Source: Sporomusa sphaeroides DSM 2875 (GTDB lineage: Bacteria > Bacillota > Negativicutes > Sporomusales > Sporomusaceae). Taken from it: a DNA stretch of 64,000 bases. The notes beneath the pieces were generated by a model. That model worked only from the letters and a program-made list of their open reading frames with translations. It was not told the DNA's origin and did no database searches. The stretch's first letter is position 1. The number at the start of each line of letters is the position of its first letter. Below are positions 8,938-17,263 of the stretch, in pieces. A program made the translations under genes and the position numbers. The stretch covers positions 2,094,524 through 2,158,523 of the forward strand of contig NZ_CP146991.1 in NCBI RefSeq assembly GCF_001941975.2, written 5' to 3'.

Positions 8938-8996
8938 TATAATAGGTTTTTGTGGCTAATCCTGCTTGTCAATATCGTGTGAAGGGATGATGTCGA

Positions 8997-9182
8997 GTGT
9001 TATTACGGGAAACCATGTGGGAGATTTTCTTTAGTACCGGTAATATCGATGCTTACCTTGCTTATCGTGCATGTCAAGATTGTCCTGGCAATACCTCTGA
9101 ACCGGCGGATGAATCCACAGAACCGATGCTTTTACCAGCAAATTTTTCAAATCATGGATTACGTGAGGCTAGATGGCAGTAG
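8997..9182 (+). CDS. YqzL-like small protein
   Basis: A 61-residue protein beginning at GTG 8997, with ribosome binding site GAAGGGA ten bases upstream. Residues 8-22 ('WEIFFSTGNIDAYLA') match the YqzL family pattern W-x2-F-x2-TG-x-I/V-x-x-YL. In Bacillus yqzL sits between era and recO, exactly as here. Function unknown. The stop overlaps the recO start by ten bases. The C-terminal half ('CQDCPGNTSEPADESTEP') is variable. The ORF would be easy to miss because of its size and GTG start. Confidence 0.7.
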   Translation: MLLRETMWEIFFSTGNIDAYLAYRACQDCPGNTSEPADESTEPMLLPANFSNHGLREARWQ

Positions 9183-9913
9183 AGTATCAGACAGAAGCCA
9201 TTCTGTTGGCAGCACGCGATTGGAGCGTTGCCGACAGAGTGGTCACTTTATTTTCACGTGAATATGGAATCATAAGAGCTATGGCCTATGGTGCCCGTAA
9301 ACCTAAAAGCAAGCTGGGAGGAGGCCTCCAGCCATTTACCCACTTGTCTCTGGCAATGACTGCCGGAAAAGGCATGGATGCGGTAAAACAATGTGAAGTG
9401 CAAACTTCTTTCCGGGAAATCAGAGAAGATTTAACCAAACTGGCATACGCTAATTTCATTGCCGAACTGGCAACAGGGTTATGGCCAGAGCGGCAGCCTG
9501 AAGCTGCGGCATATGATACCTTGCTGGCGGTTTTTCGTTTGCTTGCCGTTCGCAACCCGCGTATTTCGGCCCTGGCAGGGGCATGGCAGCTATTAGCCTT
9601 AGCCGGTTTTCAACCTGAGTATGAGCGGTGCGCGCAATGTGGCAAAAAACTAATTTTCCCAGTTAGCTTTAGTTTTGCTGCCGGTGGCAGCACTTGTGCC
9701 GAATGCAGCCTGGCGAATGACCCTGTTTTTCCCCAGGCCGACCAAAAGTTTTTAGAACAAGTATGCACTCTTGATTTAGATAATCCAGGGCAGTTTGCTG
9801 TTAATGCCAGAATCCTGGTAAATATCGAAACCTTGCTGTATGGGTTTGTCCGACACCAATTAGAGCGCCCTTTAAAGTCACTGGAGTTCATTAACCGGAT
9901 TAACTCCTTATAA
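9173..9913 (+). CDS. recO: DNA repair protein RecO
   Basis: RecO, which anneals single strands and helps load RecA with RecF and RecR in gap repair. The 246-residue chain has the N-terminal OB fold ('QTEAILLAARDWSVADRVVTLF') and a C-terminal helical domain with a four-cysteine zinc motif ('CAQCGKK' and 'CAECS', near residues 147-181). The ATG at 9173 overlaps the YqzL-like gene. Length and order (era-yqzL-recO-glyQ) are standard for Bacillota. Confidence 0.95.
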   Translation: MAVEYQTEAILLAARDWSVADRVVTLFSREYGIIRAMAYGARKPKSKLGGGLQPFTHLSLAMTAGKGMDAVKQCEVQTSFREIREDLTKLAYANFIAELATGLWPERQPEAAAYDTLLAVFRLLAVRNPRISALAGAWQLLALAGFQPEYERCAQCGKKLIFPVSFSFAAGGSTCAECSLANDPVFPQADQKFLEQVCTLDLDNPGQFAVNARILVNIETLLYGFVRHQLERPLKSLEFINRINSL

Positions 9914-9973
9914 TAAAGAATAGCTTTGCTGTAATAAGGAGAAACTAAGCAAAACTGCTTGGGGGATTATGAC

Positions 9974-10414
9974 ATGGATATTACCTTGGAGAAAATCGAC
10001 CTGATTAGAGAACGCACAAGTGTTTCGTACCGGGAAGCCAAAGAGGCTTTGGAACGTAATCAGGGCAATGTGATTGATACTCTAATTGAACTTGAGGGCT
10101 TAACCAAAACTGATGGGAAGTGGACAGAGGAATTTTCAGTACGTTCTACTGAGGTTATTGATAAGGTCAAAGAACTCATTCGGGAAGGTAATGTCAATAA
10201 AATACGCGTGAAGCATGAAGGCAGGGTGTTGGCTGAAATACCGGTTGCCTTAGGTGCCATCGGTGCTGTAGTGCTGCCGCAATTGGCTGCTCTGGGTGTA
10301 TTAGTGGCTGTGTTCAAACGTTGTACTATCGAGGTAGTACGCCAGGAACCTGATGCCGATGACACTGATGAAGCCGAAGCCGCCAAGGCTGATTTCCCTA
10401 AAGATGTGTTTTAG
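9974..10414 (+). CDS. DUF4342 domain protein with UBA-like N-terminus
   Basis: A 146-residue protein. Residues 1-42 form a UBA/EF-Ts-like three-helix segment ('SVSYREAKEALERNQGNVIDTLIELE'), followed by a DUF4342 region and a hydrophobic stretch (about 88-114, 'VALGAIGAVVLPQLAALGVL') that may be a membrane hairpin. The tail is acidic. ATG 9974 is preceded by GGGGGA at 9961-9966, so the upstream TTG 9959 is not needed. Function is unknown. It lies between recO and the glycyl T-box and seems to end the recO transcript. Confidence 0.7.
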   Translation: MDITLEKIDLIRERTSVSYREAKEALERNQGNVIDTLIELEGLTKTDGKWTEEFSVRSTEVIDKVKELIREGNVNKIRVKHEGRVLAEIPVALGAIGAVVLPQLAALGVLVAVFKRCTIEVVRQEPDADDTDEAEAAKADFPKDVF

Positions 10415-10417
10415 TAT

Positions 10418-10446
10418 TTGACAAACCTGAGGACATTTGTTATTCT
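10418..10446 (+). promoter_or_regulatory. Sigma-A promoter for glyQS
   Basis: TTGACA and TATTCT are separated by 17 bases, directly downstream of the DUF4342 stop codon. The expected transcription start is just before the T-box leader. Confidence 0.75.
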
Positions 10447-10452
10447 GGTAAA

Positions 10453-10700
10453 AAAGTATACAATGAGGCAATGCGGGAAATAAGTAACCTTGCCGTACAG
10501 CGAACCGGGGAGAGTGTAAGCCCGGTATTATCAAGGTGAAAGGCCTTCCCAAGCCGCAGGAGGAAATCGTCAGAGAGTAAAACCTGCAATAGATTAAGGC
10601 GGGGCGCTTCTATGTGCCCAATCAGGGTGGAACCGCGGGAATAACATCTCGTCCCTGTAACTTGATTAAAGTTACTGGGACAAGATGTTTTTATTTTTTT
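10453..10700 (+). promoter_or_regulatory. Glycyl T-box leader
   Basis: Tandem stem leader upstream of glyQ with the T-box core AGGGTGGAACCGCGGG at 10624-10639. It is followed by a long terminator hairpin (ACATCT...AGATGT arms, 10643-10687) and a T run. A GGC triplet at 10542-10544, in the 3' side of Stem I, is the candidate Gly specifier. Uncharged tRNA-Gly would pair with the specifier and the T-box bulge and stabilise the antiterminator, letting glyQS be transcribed. Confidence 0.93.
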
Positions 10701-10713
10701 AGGAGGGAATTCT

Positions 10714-11589
10714 ATGACATTCCAGGAGATAATCCTGACATTGCAAAATTTTTGGGCAGAACAAAACTGCATTATTCAGCAGCCTTATGACGTAGAAAAG
10801 GGTGCAGGTACGATGAATCCGGCGACTTTTTTACGGGCGCTCGGGCCTGAGCCGTGGAATGTGGCCTATGTTGAGCCATCACGCCGCCCGGCTGACGGAC
10901 GGTATGGGGATAATCCCAACCGTTTATTCCAGCATCATCAGTATCAGGTTATTATGAAACCTTCACCGGCGAATATTCAGGAATTATATTTAGCCAGTTT
11001 GGCGAAACTGGGAATTGAGCCGGAAAAACACGACATCCGCTTCGTGGAAGACAACTGGGAATCCCCTACTTTGGGGGCCTGGGGTTTGGGCTGGGAAGTG
11101 TGGCTGGACGGTATGGAAATTACTCAGTTTACTTATTTTCAGCAAGTGGGCAGTATTGATGTTAAACCAGTATCTGTAGAAATTACCTATGGACTGGAAC
11201 GCTTGGCCATGTATATTCAGGGCAAGGAAAATGTCTTTGATATTGAATGGGTAAATGGTATTACCTATGGTGATGTTTTTCATCGCAATGAAGTGGAACA
11301 ATCCCATTATAATTTTGAAATTGCCGATACTGAGCTATTATTCAAGCTGTTTGATTTGTACGAAAAAGAAGCCATTCGTATTGTTGAATTGGGTTATGTA
11401 TTGCCGGCATATGATTATGTGCTAAAATGTTCCCACAGTTTTAATCTGCTTGATGCCCGCGGCGCCATCAGCGTTAGTGAACGTACCGCCTTTATCGGCA
11501 GGGTACGGAATCTGGCCCGTCTGTGCGCGCAAGGTTATCTGGAGCAGCGGGAAAATCTCGGCTATCCGCTCCTAAAGGGAGGTAAATAA
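10714..11589 (+). CDS. glyQ: Glycyl-tRNA synthetase alpha subunit
   Basis: Catalytic alpha subunit of the alpha2-beta2 class II glycyl-tRNA synthetase (cytoplasm). The 291-residue chain contains the family-specific '[15 protein letters not shown]', '[18 protein letters not shown]' (motif 2 region) and '[13 protein letters not shown]' (motif 3). Ribosome binding site AGGAGGG lies just upstream of the ATG. It is followed by glyS three bases later. The heterotetrameric form rather than the single-chain GlyS type is usual in this lineage. Confidence 0.97.
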   Translation: MTFQEIILTLQNFWAEQNCIIQQPYDVEKGAGTMNPATFLRALGPEPWNVAYVEPSRRPADGRYGDNPNRLFQHHQYQVIMKPSPANIQELYLASLAKLGIEPEKHDIRFVEDNWESPTLGAWGLGWEVWLDGMEITQFTYFQQVGSIDVKPVSVEITYGLERLAMYIQGKENVFDIEWVNGITYGDVFHRNEVEQSHYNFEIADTELLFKLFDLYEKEAIRIVELGYVLPAYDYVLKCSHSFNLLDARGAISVSERTAFIGRVRNLARLCAQGYLEQRENLGYPLLKGGK

Positions 11590-11592
11590 GCC

Positions 11593-13656
11593 ATGAGCAA
11601 AGATCTACTCTTGGAAATTGGAACAGAAGAAATTCCTGCGAAATTTATGCCAGGTGCATTGGCACAATTAGAAAATATAACGAAAACCAAATTGGCGGAA
11701 CTTAGAATTGCCCACGGCGAGGTCAGGACTGTCGGCACGCCGCGGCGTTTGGCTGTTATCATCAGAGCGGTTGCCGGCAGTCAAGCAGACAAACATAGCG
11801 AAAATAAAGGACCATCTGTTAAAATAGCGTTTGCTGAAGATGGCACCCCTACCAAAGCCGCTTTGGGGTTTGCCCGGGGACAGGGTGTTGATCCTTCGGC
11901 GCTTGTGGTTAAAGATGGTTATATATACGCTGTTGTCCAGGAAGTAGGTCGGCAGACAACCGAACTTCTGCCAGAACTGTTAACCGATATTATCAATCAT
12001 TTATCTTTCCCCAAAAGTATGCGCTGGGGACATCTGGATATGCGTTTTGCCCGTCCTATCCGCTGGGTGGTAGCTTTGTTTGGCAGCGAAGTGGTGCCTT
12101 TCACTCTGCCGGGAGTAACTTCCGGCAACATGACGCGCGGGCATCGTTTCCTGGGTAAGGCTGAAATCGAAGTGAATTCGGTGGAAGATTACTTTTCCCG
12201 GCTTGACGAAAACTACGTTATGGTTGACCCGGATGTACGCCGCCGCGTAATCAGGGAGCAAATTGAAACTTTAGCGCTGAGCCGGGGAGGAACAGCGACC
12301 ATTGATGCAGAACTTTTGGAAGAAGTAGTTCATTTAGTGGAATATCCCACAGCCTTATGCGGCAGTTTTGAAGAAAAATATCTTAGTTTACCGCCGGAGG
12401 CTATTATTACTCCCATGCGTGAGCATCAGCGGTATTTTCCCGTAACCGGCAAAGATGGCAAGCTTTTACCAATGTTTATTACCGTAAGGAATGGCGGTGC
12501 CGAGCATATTGACATTGTTTGCCACGGAAACGAGCGGGTATTGAAGGCCAGATTGGCTGACGCCAGGTTCTTTTTTGAAGAAGACCAAAAAGTAGCTTTG
12601 ACCGACCGGGTGGAGAAACTAAAATCCATAGTATTCCAGGAAGGCTTGGGTACACTCTATGATAAAGTACTGCGTTTAGAACGTTTGGCGGCTGCTATTG
12701 GACAGATGCAGGGAATCAGCCAGGAGGAGCTTACTATCGTTAACCGGGGAGCACATCTGGCAAAAGCTGATTTAGTGACAGGCATGGTCTGTGAATTTAC
12801 CGAACTCCAAGGTATCATGGGGCGGGAATATGCGCTGCTGCATGGCGAAAATCCGGCAGTTGCCCAAGCGATATTTGAGCATTACCTGCCACGGTTTGCC
12901 GGTGACATGCTGCCGCAAACAACCGCAGGACGATTAATCAGCATAGCTGATAAGATGGATAATATTGTGGCTACGTTCAGCCGGGGCCTCATTCCCACAG
13001 GTTCACAGGACCCGTACGCACTCAGGCGTCAGGCGCTGGGTATTGTACATATTTTAATTGAAGCCAAGTATCCTGTTTCTTTAACAGCGATAGCCGCTCA
13101 GGCTATGGATTTATTGGGTATAAGCGATAGTGAGCGGAAGACTAAACTGTTGGCAGACATACAAGATTTTTTCCGTCTGCGGATAAAAAATGTTCTAACA
13201 GATGAAGCGTTAAAGTATGATATGATCGATGCCGTATTAGCAGTAGGTGTTGATGATATCTATGATACCTGGTTAAGGGCAAAAGCCATGGCTGTCGAAG
13301 GCGGAACTATCGCTATGCAAAAAGCAGTGCAGGCGCTGATTCGTGTCGGAAATTTAGCGAAGAATGCCAGCTCAGAGACTATTGATCCAGGTTTGTTTAC
13401 AGCCGAGGCTGAACACGCTTTATACAAAGCGTACATCGATGCCCGGGCAGCTGTTGCCAAGCATGAAGCCGAAAAAAATTATCAGGGTGTGCTCACCGTA
13501 CTGGCCGCTATGGCTGCACCAATTGATGCATTTTTCGGAGCCGTCATGGTTATGGTGGAAGATACGGCTGTCAAAAACAACCGTCTGGCGTTACTAAAAG
13601 CCATTTCCGGCCTATCCGCACATACCGCTGATTTAACGAAAATTGTCGTAATATAG
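11593..13656 (+). CDS. glyS: Glycyl-tRNA synthetase beta subunit
   Basis: Beta subunit of the tetrameric glycyl-tRNA synthetase, 687 residues, needed for tRNA binding. It starts with the typical 'LLLEIGTEEIPAKFMPGA', has the central HD-like domain ('PREH'-equivalent 'PMREHQRYFPV') and ends with a helical anticodon-binding DALR-like region ('AEHALYKAYIDA'). It forms an operon with glyQ under the glycyl T-box. Length is normal for the family. Confidence 0.97.
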   Translation: MSKDLLLEIGTEEIPAKFMPGALAQLENITKTKLAELRIAHGEVRTVGTPRRLAVIIRAVAGSQADKHSENKGPSVKIAFAEDGTPTKAALGFARGQGVDPSALVVKDGYIYAVVQEVGRQTTELLPELLTDIINHLSFPKSMRWGHLDMRFARPIRWVVALFGSEVVPFTLPGVTSGNMTRGHRFLGKAEIEVNSVEDYFSRLDENYVMVDPDVRRRVIREQIETLALSRGGTATIDAELLEEVVHLVEYPTALCGSFEEKYLSLPPEAIITPMREHQRYFPVTGKDGKLLPMFITVRNGGAEHIDIVCHGNERVLKARLADARFFFEEDQKVALTDRVEKLKSIVFQEGLGTLYDKVLRLERLAAAIGQMQGISQEELTIVNRGAHLAKADLVTGMVCEFTELQGIMGREYALLHGENPAVAQAIFEHYLPRFAGDMLPQTTAGRLISIADKMDNIVATFSRGLIPTGSQDPYALRRQALGIVHILIEAKYPVSLTAIAAQAMDLLGISDSERKTKLLADIQDFFRLRIKNVLTDEALKYDMIDAVLAVGVDDIYDTWLRAKAMAVEGGTIAMQKAVQALIRVGNLAKNASSETIDPGLFTAEAEHALYKAYIDARAAVAKHEAEKNYQGVLTVLAAMAAPIDAFFGAVMVMVEDTAVKNNRLALLKAISGLSAHTADLTKIVVI

Positions 13657-13724
13657 TTATTTTTCGCCTGTAGGGAAAATGCGGCTTATGTAGCCTTTCT
13701 ATCAGCAAAAAGGGGGGGCAGTTA

Positions 13725-14384
13725 TTGGGTTTAACGCCGCGGCAAGAAAAAATTGCTGAGATGGTCAGAACATTAGGCCCGATTACCGGGGAACAAATTG
13801 CTGAACGTCTTAGTGTAACCAGAGCCGCCCTTAGGCCTGATTTAGCTATCCTGGTGATGTCCGGTATGGTAGAAGCCCGACCCAAGGTGGGCTACTACTA
13901 TACCGGCAAAAATACTCTAAGCTTGCTAACTGAACAAGTTAACAGGATAAAAGTTAAGGATGTGCAATCAGTGCCTGTTGTTGTCACCACTGGCACAAGC
14001 GCCTATGATGCTGTTGTCACTATGTTCCTGGAAGATGTCGGTTCAGTATATGTTGTTGAACCAGGCGGCATTTTAGGTGGAGTGGTTTCGCGTAAAGATG
14101 TGCTTAAGGTGGCTATGGGTGGAAGCGACCTGCATAAAATGCCTGTAAAGGTACTTATGACACCGGTGACGAAAATAATTACAACAACTCCGGAGGAACC
14201 AATTTTAACAGCTGCCAAAAAAATTATTGACAACGAGGTGGATAGTCTGCCGGTTGTTGTTCCGGCTAACCTGCAGGGCAACAAAGTTCATGAGCATGAA
14301 GTAGTCGGGCGTCTAACTAAAACCAATATTACCAGAGTGTTTGTTGAAATTGGCGAAGGACGAGGAGGAGACAGTTATGGCTAA
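13725..14384 (+). CDS. ccpN: CcpN-like transcriptional repressor (HTH plus two CBS domains)
   Basis: A 219-residue regulator with an N-terminal winged helix ('ITGEQIAERLSVTRAALRPD', near residues 18-37) and two CBS domains (about 70-205). CcpN in Bacillus represses gluconeogenic genes during glycolysis. TTG 13725 has ribosome binding site AGGGGGG seven bases before it. The order glyS-ccpN-ppsR is the same as in Bacillus (yqzB-yqfL). The stop overlaps the ppsR start by 8 bases, so the two are coupled; both control pyruvate and PEP metabolism. Confidence 0.88.
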   Translation: MGLTPRQEKIAEMVRTLGPITGEQIAERLSVTRAALRPDLAILVMSGMVEARPKVGYYYTGKNTLSLLTEQVNRIKVKDVQSVPVVVTTGTSAYDAVVTMFLEDVGSVYVVEPGGILGGVVSRKDVLKVAMGGSDLHKMPVKVLMTPVTKIITTTPEEPILTAAKKIIDNEVDSLPVVVPANLQGNKVHEHEVVGRLTKTNITRVFVEIGEGRGGDSYG

Positions 14385-15198
14385 GCTGCCGATTATTTAT
14401 GCATTATCAGATTCTCTTGGTGAAACGGCTGAAATGGTGGCTCGCGCTACGGCTAGTCAGTTTAATTCCAGTGAATTTGATATTATCCGGATACCTTATA
14501 TCAACTCGGTGGAACAAATTGCCGAAACAGTGCAGGAAGCAGCCAACCATTCTTGTGTTATTTGTCATACCTTAGTTTCTCCTGATTTGCGTGAGGCATT
14601 ATTAGAACAGGCCAAAGAACATAATATTCCGACAATCGATATTATGGGTCCGATGATTGCTGCAGTGCAAGACATCAGTGGCATAACTCCCAGATTAAAA
14701 CCAGGGCTTATTCATAAACTTGACCAGGAATATTTTAAACGGGTGGAAGCGGTAGAGTTTGCCGTAAAGTATGATGACGGCAAAAACCCCTGGGGGTTGC
14801 TAAAAGCCGATATTGTAATTCTTGGTGTTTCGCGCACCTCAAAAACCCCGCTAAGCATGTATTTGGCTCATAAAAAAGTCAAAGTAGCCAATGTGCCGCT
14901 TGTGCCGGAAATACCGCCGCCGCAGGAGCTCTTTCAAGTACCGCCTCATCGCACAGTTGGCCTGATTATTGACAAGTTCAAGCTTAATGAAATTCGCAGT
15001 GAACGCCTCAAAACAATGGGATTAGGGCCTGATGCCAGCTATGCCAATATTGAGCGGATACACGAGGAGCTTGACTATGCCCGGTCGATTATGCGCCGAG
15101 TGCAGTGCCCGATAATTGATGTATCCAATAAAGCTATCGAAGAGACGGCAAACCGGATATTGGAAATTGTTCAGAAAAACAAATTAGCCAATTTGTAA
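14377..15198 (+). CDS. ppsR: Pyruvate,phosphate dikinase regulatory protein
   Basis: DUF299 family bifunctional kinase/pyrophosphorylase that inactivates pyruvate,phosphate dikinase with ADP and reactivates it with phosphate. The 273-residue chain has the N-terminal 'YALSDSLGETAEMVA' segment and a P-loop-like 'GVSRTSKTPLSMYLA' near residue 150. ATG 14377 follows ribosome binding site CGAGGAGG and overlaps ccpN by 8 bases. The target dikinase gene is not in the window. A bidirectional terminator follows. Confidence 0.92.
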   Translation: MAKLPIIYALSDSLGETAEMVARATASQFNSSEFDIIRIPYINSVEQIAETVQEAANHSCVICHTLVSPDLREALLEQAKEHNIPTIDIMGPMIAAVQDISGITPRLKPGLIHKLDQEYFKRVEAVEFAVKYDDGKNPWGLLKADIVILGVSRTSKTPLSMYLAHKKVKVANVPLVPEIPPPQELFQVPPHRTVGLIIDKFKLNEIRSERLKTMGLGPDASYANIERIHEELDYARSIMRRVQCPIIDVSNKAIEETANRILEIVQKNKLANL

Positions 15199-15225
15199 AA
15201 AAAATGACGTTTTACGCCAAATAGT

Positions 15226-15262
15226 AAAAATCCCTGGTACGCATTGCGGCCAGGGATTTTCT
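15226..15262. terminator. Bidirectional terminator between ppsR and the LptA-like gene
   Basis: AATCCCTGG and CCAGGGATT arms flanked by A and T runs sit between two convergent genes, so the hairpin can serve both strands. Confidence 0.75.
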
Positions 15263-15280
15263 TAATCACTTTAAATCATT

Positions 15281-15757
15281 TTAAAGGAAACTATTAAGTT
15301 TGACATTATAGCTGACAGAATCAGCTGACCAATGGCTGCCGTTTTGAGCTACATTAACATTGCCGTTAAAAACAGCTATTTTGGTACGCCAGTTAAATTC
15401 CACAGTATCGGCTGTGATAGCTAATCCGTTGCGGGACAGGTTAACGCCACCGTCAATTTTTGCCTTATCCTTAGTGCCGTAGACATATACACTGTCACCG
15501 GTAAAATGCACATCATTCTCAGTTACGGTGATGCCGCCCGAACCCCAGATTTCCAGTGAAACCGGGTTAACTTTTGCCTGGCCGGCAGTTATTATCCGGT
15601 TTTTCATCTCAATGCGGACGTTGCCATTTAGAACATAAAGACCGGTACTAATATCAAAATATGTACGATCAGCTGTTACTACCGGTTTTGCTGCCGCTGC
15701 CAGGCCTGTGAAAAGTACTAAGATTAAAAGAGTGGATAAAAATATTTTGCTTCTCAT
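15281..15757 (-). CDS. LptA/OstA-like periplasmic protein
   Basis: A 158-residue secreted protein with a clear signal peptide (MRSKIFLSTLLILVLFTGLA, cleavage near AAA-KP). The mature part is a beta-jellyroll of the OstA/LptA type: repeats such as 'YVLNGNVRIEMKNRIITAGQAKV' and 'IAVFNGNVNVAQNGSHWSADSVSY'. LptA bridges the periplasm in lipopolysaccharide transport. This indicates a diderm cell. It stands alone, without lptB, lptC or kds genes, and converges on ppsR. It may be an LptA paralogue rather than the main LptA. Ribosome binding site AAGGGG precedes the ATG on the minus strand. Confidence 0.8.
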   Translation of the reverse strand: MRSKIFLSTLLILVLFTGLAAAAKPVVTADRTYFDISTGLYVLNGNVRIEMKNRIITAGQAKVNPVSLEIWGSGGITVTENDVHFTGDSVYVYGTKDKAKIDGGVNLSRNGLAITADTVEFNWRTKIAVFNGNVNVAQNGSHWSADSVSYNVKLNSFL

Positions 15758-15891
15758 CCGTTACGCCCCTTTCTATTATATTATTATAACAAATTATTCG
15801 GAGTTGTGCTCTGCCAAAATGTGTAATACTGAGAAAAACTAGTCTCATAAAGGGAAATAATGTATAATATATAGAAAAGGAGGCTGAACAT

Positions 15892-16890
15892 ATGAAAATT
15901 CGTGAGCGCATTGAAGAACAAGAATTTAAAATATTATCCAGTTATGCTGCAAAAAGCCGGGAAGCCGTCCGGGATCATGAAGAACCGCTTTGTGATTTTC
16001 GTACAGCCTTTCAACGGGACCGGGATCGCGTGATTCATAGTAAAGCCTTCAGACGTCTTAAACATAAAACGCAAGTGTATATATCTCCTGGTGACCATTA
16101 CCGTATGCGCATGACGCACAGTTTGGAGGTTGCGCAAATATCCCGGACCATTGCCCGTGGACTCAGGCTTAATGAAGATTTGACAGAAGCCATCGCGTTG
16201 GGGCATGATGTCGGACATACTCCTTTTGGACATGCAGGGGAATACGCCTTACGTGACCTTATCGGGCGTTATCATCATAATGAACAAAGCTTACGAGTGG
16301 TAGAGCATTTGGAACGGAACGGACAAGGGCTTAACTTGACTGCCGAAGTAAGAGATGGAATTTTAAACCATACAGGCGAAAATAAACCCTTTACGCTTGA
16401 GGGTAATATCGTTTGCTACGGCGACCGTATCGCCTATTTGTGTCATGATTATGATGACGGTATTAGGGCCGGCATGCTCAAACCGGTAGATTTACCGGCA
16501 AAGGTTTCTAAGGTACTCGGTTCAAACCCCTCCAGCATGATAACTGTTATGGTGTCAGATATTATTACAGAGTCTGATGGAAAAAATGAAATTATTATGT
16601 CCGGCCGGGTTAAAGACGCCATGAACGAATTCCGTTCATTCATGTTTAGCAGGATTTATCGTTCAGATGCGCTTGAACCTGACCGGAAAAAGGCTATGTA
16701 CGTTATTAGCAAACTTTTTGAATCTTACATGTCCGCTCCTGGCAATTTGCCACAGGAATTTTTAGAACGTGAAGAACGATGGGGGCTGCAAACCATTGTT
16801 GTTGACTATATTGCCGGTTTGACGGATTTGTATGCCATTAAGCAGTTTGAAAAATTATTTATCCCTGCTACCTGGGGGATACCAAAATAG
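15892..16890 (+). CDS. dGTP triphosphohydrolase-like HD protein
   Basis: A 332-residue HD-domain protein of the Dgt type 2 (dGTPase-like) family, which cleaves deoxynucleoside triphosphates to nucleosides and tripolyphosphate. Metal-binding motifs 'RMTHSLEVAQ', 'ALGHDVGHTPFGHAGE' and 'CYGDRIAYLCHDYDDG' are complete. The start ATG follows AGGAGG; a TATAAT at 15863-15868 may be its -10 box, though the -35 is weak. In many Clostridia this gene precedes dnaG and rpoD, as here. A terminator separates it from dnaG, so it is probably its own unit. Confidence 0.9.
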   Translation: MKIRERIEEQEFKILSSYAAKSREAVRDHEEPLCDFRTAFQRDRDRVIHSKAFRRLKHKTQVYISPGDHYRMRMTHSLEVAQISRTIARGLRLNEDLTEAIALGHDVGHTPFGHAGEYALRDLIGRYHHNEQSLRVVEHLERNGQGLNLTAEVRDGILNHTGENKPFTLEGNIVCYGDRIAYLCHDYDDGIRAGMLKPVDLPAKVSKVLGSNPSSMITVMVSDIITESDGKNEIIMSGRVKDAMNEFRSFMFSRIYRSDALEPDRKKAMYVISKLFESYMSAPGNLPQEFLEREERWGLQTIVVDYIAGLTDLYAIKQFEKLFIPATWGIPK

Positions 16891-16894
16891 TCAG

Positions 16895-16923
16895 CAGAGC
16901 TTACACATTAGGCTCTGTTTTTT
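16895..16923 (+). terminator. Terminator after the dGTPase-like gene
   Basis: CAGAGC and GCTCTG arms around an 11-base loop are followed by six T. It lies four bases after the stop codon and borders repeat copy A. Confidence 0.7.
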
Positions 16924-17010
16924 ATCCTAACAGAAAGTAAACTTTCTTAAAACAGGATCAACATCGGCTTGTGCCGTTGCCAGAGGCTCGCACAAGCCGT
17001 GTTTTCTTTC
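16921..17010 (+). repeat. Intergenic palindromic repeat family 1, copy A
   Basis: About 90 bases, starting TTTATCCTAACAGAAAGT and ending CAAGCCGTGTTTTCTTTC. Near-identical ends occur at 23351 and 29451 (reverse orientation) and 43302 (same orientation). Internal inverted repeats: GAAAGT/ACTTTC and CGGCTTG/CAAGCCG. The rest of the dgt-dnaG gap (17011-17263) shows nothing I can assign apart from A/T-rich sequence. Confidence 0.8.
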
Positions 17011-17263
17011 TAAACAAATATTATCAGTTTTGTCAAGATGTAAAAGAGGAATTTTGTCATTTATATTGAATAATAATTACTAAAGTGACTGCTGAAAAAC
17101 ACGGTTGCACTGAACTATGCATAAACAACTTTCTATATTTGCTGTTTTTTGGCAGGAATATTACTCTTAATGCAGAATTAAGTCAGATGTTGGAACTATT
17201 TGCAGAATCATGTATTAAAAACACAGCAGGAGAATTTGCTCATTGCCTGGATAAGGTGAGTTT

